Translations under genes and position numbers: made by a program
Assembly: GCA_964349885.1 (NCBI GenBank)
Contig: CAYGIQ010000106.1
Location: 1 to 9,269 of the forward strand
Length of the DNA: 9,269 nucleotides
Source: UBA1413 sp964349885
GTDB lineage: Bacteria; Bacteroidota; Bacteroidia; Bacteroidales; Prolixibacteraceae
Direction of reading: 5' to 3'
Shown here: in pieces, positions 7,042 through 9,269 of the stretch
Position numbering within the stretch: position 1 is the first letter of the stretch
Layout of the letters: each line of letters opens with the position of its first letter
Notes under the pieces: generated by a model
What the model saw: only the letters and a program-made list of their open reading frames with translations
Database searches by the model: none
What the model was told of the DNA's origin: nothing

Positions 7042-9048
7042 TTAATCGTAGAATGACCAAGCTACACCAAGCCTGAATGTCATTCGGTTCATAGGATAAT
7101 TAAGTGAAGTAAAGTAAGGCTGTTGAATAAAAGCAGTACCAAAATTGAGCATTTGGAAAAAGACTCGGGTTCGCTTCAAACGAAGGTTGGCGAAAGCATC
7201 CATATATGGAAATTCTCCCAACTGTTTTTCGTTCTGAAGATAAAAGAAGCCTGTTGCCGGGTGAAAGGCATCGGCATAATATTTGGTATTTGCGCGAATA
7301 TCAACGCCAAACTGTGTATAAAGTACCTTTGAAATAATCAGGTAGTAAGATGGCACAATTCTCAGAGAAAATTGAGGCAGGTGCAGGTATTGCTCGGCAG
7401 AAGCTTTTTGCCAGAGACCATGCGTAAGCAAAGAAAAATTACCCAATGTAAATTCCTTTTTAATGTGGGCACCCAATACCAGTTGTTCAGACATCATCTG
7501 ATCGGGTTTTCCATTATAATTGTGATAAATAAAGTTATTGATAAGGGCATAGCCAGCGCCAGCCTCAAATTTATACAGGGGCGATACCAACAAGATGCGG
7601 GCATTCATGGTTTGTTCATTCACCAGATTATGGTTCCATTGAACCCTGTTGGAAAAGTATTGTTGCTGGAAATAGTCAGGGACCCTATTGACCAAATCAC
7701 CCGAAATACGAAAGTAGCTCAGGGAGTCGCTTAACAACTTGAAATTTTTTGAAATTCTTCCGTTAATATCGGTTTGTCCGGCTTTATACCCACTAAAATA
7801 TTGTCGTCCTTCGACCTCCCATTTCCAAAATTCACCAAGATGTCTGAAGATACCCAGACCTAAATAGGCATTGGTGTAACTCCTGACGTTCCAGCGAGGT
7901 TCTGGACCAACATAGCGTGTCTCATCATAGATTCCTGGATGAATCGGATATACAGGATGTGCGTAGCCGGGAGCAGCATATAGCCTCCGGTCGATGTCGA
8001 TGCCAAGGTAAGCACGCTGACCAAAACTAAATCGCTTTTGAGCACGCTCGTGCGACTTGATTTGAAACATATTGTATGAGGAGGACAATCTAACAGAATC
8101 GCGTGTAAAATCGGGATTCAGATAATGTACTGGGAAAAATTCAGAGTTATCAAACCCCTCTCCCTCTCTGAAAATACGGGTATTGGTTGTATAGCCCGAT
8201 TCCAAGATAAAGCTTAATAAGGGTCTAAAAACAGGTGTCTCATCCACAACTTCGGAGATACCCAACACATATTCGGCATTACCAAACAGCCATGAATTTC
8301 TAATTTCGGAGCGCGCATCGGTAAGTCTAACGGATATATTTTCCTGAGTAGGAATCTCAAGAAGGTTGGTATCGTCGACCATCCCACCGTTTTCGCTGTT
8401 TCGAATTCGGTTGCTGATAAAACCAGCATGCAATTGGAGGCGGTCGGTATTATAGCTGCCATAGATGGCAATTGCATTGTTTCGATTTTGCTGAAAATTA
8501 TATTGCCCGTCGGACTTGGCCTGATCGTAACGAAAGGTGAGATTGAGGTCACGGTTCACATTCTGAGAATGAAGAACATTGAACCTGGTTTCATTGCGGC
8601 GGTTTTTATTTTCGCTCTGACTGTAGTCGAGCATGGTATAGGGAGTCGTTGTATTGTAATAGTACAAATCGTTCGGAGTTAGCATATAAGCCTCGTGGTA
8701 TCTGGCAAAATAGAACGGATGCGTGTTATTTCTGTTAAAATAATTGTTGCCAAGATAAGCCCCTCCATAATTCCCAGTGTATGTATTGGTAATCTGGTGT
8801 TGATAGGCAGGATGGTAGTTGTGAAAGAAATTGTATACAGTATCGATACGGACGGAGTCGACGAAAGCTCCATTACCCTGAAGACGCCATGCCACAATTC
8901 GCTGGACAACCTTGGATTCGGGTTCCTGTTGGATCTCAGTACCATCGTTGTCGATGATCGAAGATCTGTCGGCAGGTCTGAATTGTCCGATGACAATTAG
9001 TGGAATCAACCACAGCATTGTCATCATTATGTATTTGTAATGATTCAT
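7042..9048 (-). CDS. Putative porin (Porin_10-like), outer-membrane beta-barrel
   Basis: The 668-aa protein begins with a Sec signal peptide (hydrophobic core about 8-20, likely cut after V-I-G at 19-21). A short polar linker follows, then the Bacteroidota putative-porin region from about residue 48 to the end. The N-terminal family pattern is visible: IVAWRLQGNGAFVDSVRIDT (51-70), then TYTGNYGGAYLGNNYFNR (89-106). The rest is rich in Tyr, Asn and Phe with alternating polar/aromatic strands, and ends in FRLGVAWSFYD, as expected for a barrel closing on an aromatic-rich strand. The frame is open to a TTG at 9054, but the ATG at 9048 is the better start, 22 nt after a consensus -7 box. It is the first gene of a unit with mltF. 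Substrate specificity cannot be read from the sequence; no SusC/TonB-box or carboxypeptidase-like domain is present, so TonB-dependent uptake is not indicated. Confidence 0.85.
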   Translation of the reverse strand: MNHYKYIMMTMLWLIPLIVIGQFRPADRSSIIDNDGTEIQQEPESKVVQRIVAWRLQGNGAFVDSVRIDTVYNFFHNYHPAYQHQITNTYTGNYGGAYLGNNYFNRNNTHPFYFARYHEAYMLTPNDLYYYNTTTPYTMLDYSQSENKNRRNETRFNVLHSQNVNRDLNLTFRYDQAKSDGQYNFQQNRNNAIAIYGSYNTDRLQLHAGFISNRIRNSENGGMVDDTNLLEIPTQENISVRLTDARSEIRNSWLFGNAEYVLGISEVVDETPVFRPLLSFILESGYTTNTRIFREGEGFDNSEFFPVHYLNPDFTRDSVRLSSSYNMFQIKSHERAQKRFSFGQRAYLGIDIDRRLYAAPGYAHPVYPIHPGIYDETRYVGPEPRWNVRSYTNAYLGLGIFRHLGEFWKWEVEGRQYFSGYKAGQTDINGRISKNFKLLSDSLSYFRISGDLVNRVPDYFQQQYFSNRVQWNHNLVNEQTMNARILLVSPLYKFEAGAGYALINNFIYHNYNGKPDQMMSEQLVLGAHIKKEFTLGNFSLLTHGLWQKASAEQYLHLPQFSLRIVPSYYLIISKVLYTQFGVDIRANTKYYADAFHPATGFFYLQNEKQLGEFPYMDAFANLRLKRTRVFFQMLNFGTAFIQQPYFTSLNYPMNRMTFRLGVAWSFYD

Positions 9049-9070
9049 TAACAAATCGCCAAAAGACGGG

Positions 9071-9099
9071 CAAAATTAGAAAATCCTACTGAATACCAA
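9071..9099 (-). promoter_or_regulatory. Predicted promoter of the porin-mltF unit
   Basis: Read on the minus strand, TAATTTTG (9078-9071) matches the Bacteroidota -7 consensus TAnnTTTG exactly, and a TTG (9099-9097) lies 18 bp upstream, close to the usual 19-21. Transcription should begin near 9064, giving a leader of about 15-18 nt before the ATG at 9048. The TTTCTAATTTTG core is identical to that of the promoter at 2228-2239. Confidence 0.6.
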
Positions 9100-9221
9100 C
9101 TGTTTAATTATCACAAAAAGAAGAAAACAACAATATTCGGACCAACATTAACATTGAGGAGAGATAGGTAAGAACCAGAAAGCTAGTTAGAGCAATTAAA
9201 AACAGAGTGGAATTAACCAAA

Positions 9222-9250
9222 AAACCCCGGCTCAGTTAGAACCGGGGTTT
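9222..9250 (-). terminator. Rho-independent terminator of a minus-strand gene beyond the right edge
   Basis: AAACCCCGG (9222-9230) pairs perfectly with CCGGGGTTT (9242-9250), and two more pairs can form inside after one mismatch, leaving a 5-nt loop. Read on the minus strand the G-rich arm runs directly into six U residues (TTTTTT, complement of 9219-9224), as an intrinsic terminator requires. On the plus strand only TTTG follows, so leftward transcription is favoured. A minus-strand TGA at 9260-9258, just before the hairpin, could be the stop of the upstream gene. Confidence 0.75.
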
Positions 9251-9269
9251 GAATAAGTCAGGCGACGTC

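Noticed and set aside
8428..9000. Open frames on the plus strand within the porin gene.
   Set aside because: They are shadows of the porin coding sequence; the minus-strand product has a signal peptide, family motifs and a promoter.
9100..9220. A-rich stretch with a GAGGAGAG motif, considered as a ribosome binding site or small gene.
   Set aside because: No plus-strand start with a usable ORF follows, and on the minus strand the longest frame I noticed is 16 codons; it is best read as the upstream region of the porin promoter.

Overview
The window looks like ordinary chromosomal DNA from a member of the Bacteroidota, probably the order Bacteroidales or a close relative. Three things support this: a Bacteroidota-type putative porin (Porin_10-like), the rsmA-mgtE gene pair as arranged in that group, and promoter boxes of the Bacteroidota type (TAnnTTTG, with TTG about 18-21 bp upstream at the better sites) in place of Shine-Dalgarno sequences. 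There are seven essentially complete protein genes. I see no tRNA, rRNA, CRISPR array, insertion sequence or phage gene.

Left block (1-2181, minus strand): rsmA (ksgA), the 16S rRNA dimethyltransferase, is followed by mgtE, a CBS-regulated Mg2+ channel/transporter. The two overlap by 4 nt (ATGA) and so are almost certainly translationally coupled. A further minus-strand start codon 9 nt after mgtE hints that the operon continues past the left edge. The divergent spacer 2182-2512 carries a very good plus-strand promoter that lies unusually far from the next start codon.

Centre block (2513-5629, plus strand): three genes follow one another. They are a polytopic membrane protein of the flippase-like/lysylphosphatidylglycerol synthase TM family (TTG start), a LolC/LolE-type FtsX-like ABC permease, and a CoA-pyrophosphatase-type Nudix hydrolase. 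The last two each have a -7-like box just before the start codon, so they may be transcribed on their own as well as by readthrough.

Right block (5591-9048, minus strand): an outer-membrane putative porin is followed 29 nt later by an MltF-type lytic transglycosylase with an N-terminal solute-binding-protein-like domain. They share a clear promoter at 9071-9099. The 3' end of mltF overlaps the 3' end of the Nudix gene by 39 bp on opposite strands. A strong intrinsic terminator at 9222-9250 points leftward and ends a gene lying beyond the right edge.

Most of the content concerns the cell envelope (porin, peptidoglycan cleavage, lipid or lipoprotein transport, Mg2+ uptake), with one ribosome-maturation and one nucleotide-housecleaning gene. 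I looked for a previously undescribed system and did not find convincing evidence of one. The more interesting points are the orphan promoter in 2182-2512, the porin-MltF pairing, the atypical lipobox of MltF, and the antisense gene-end overlap.
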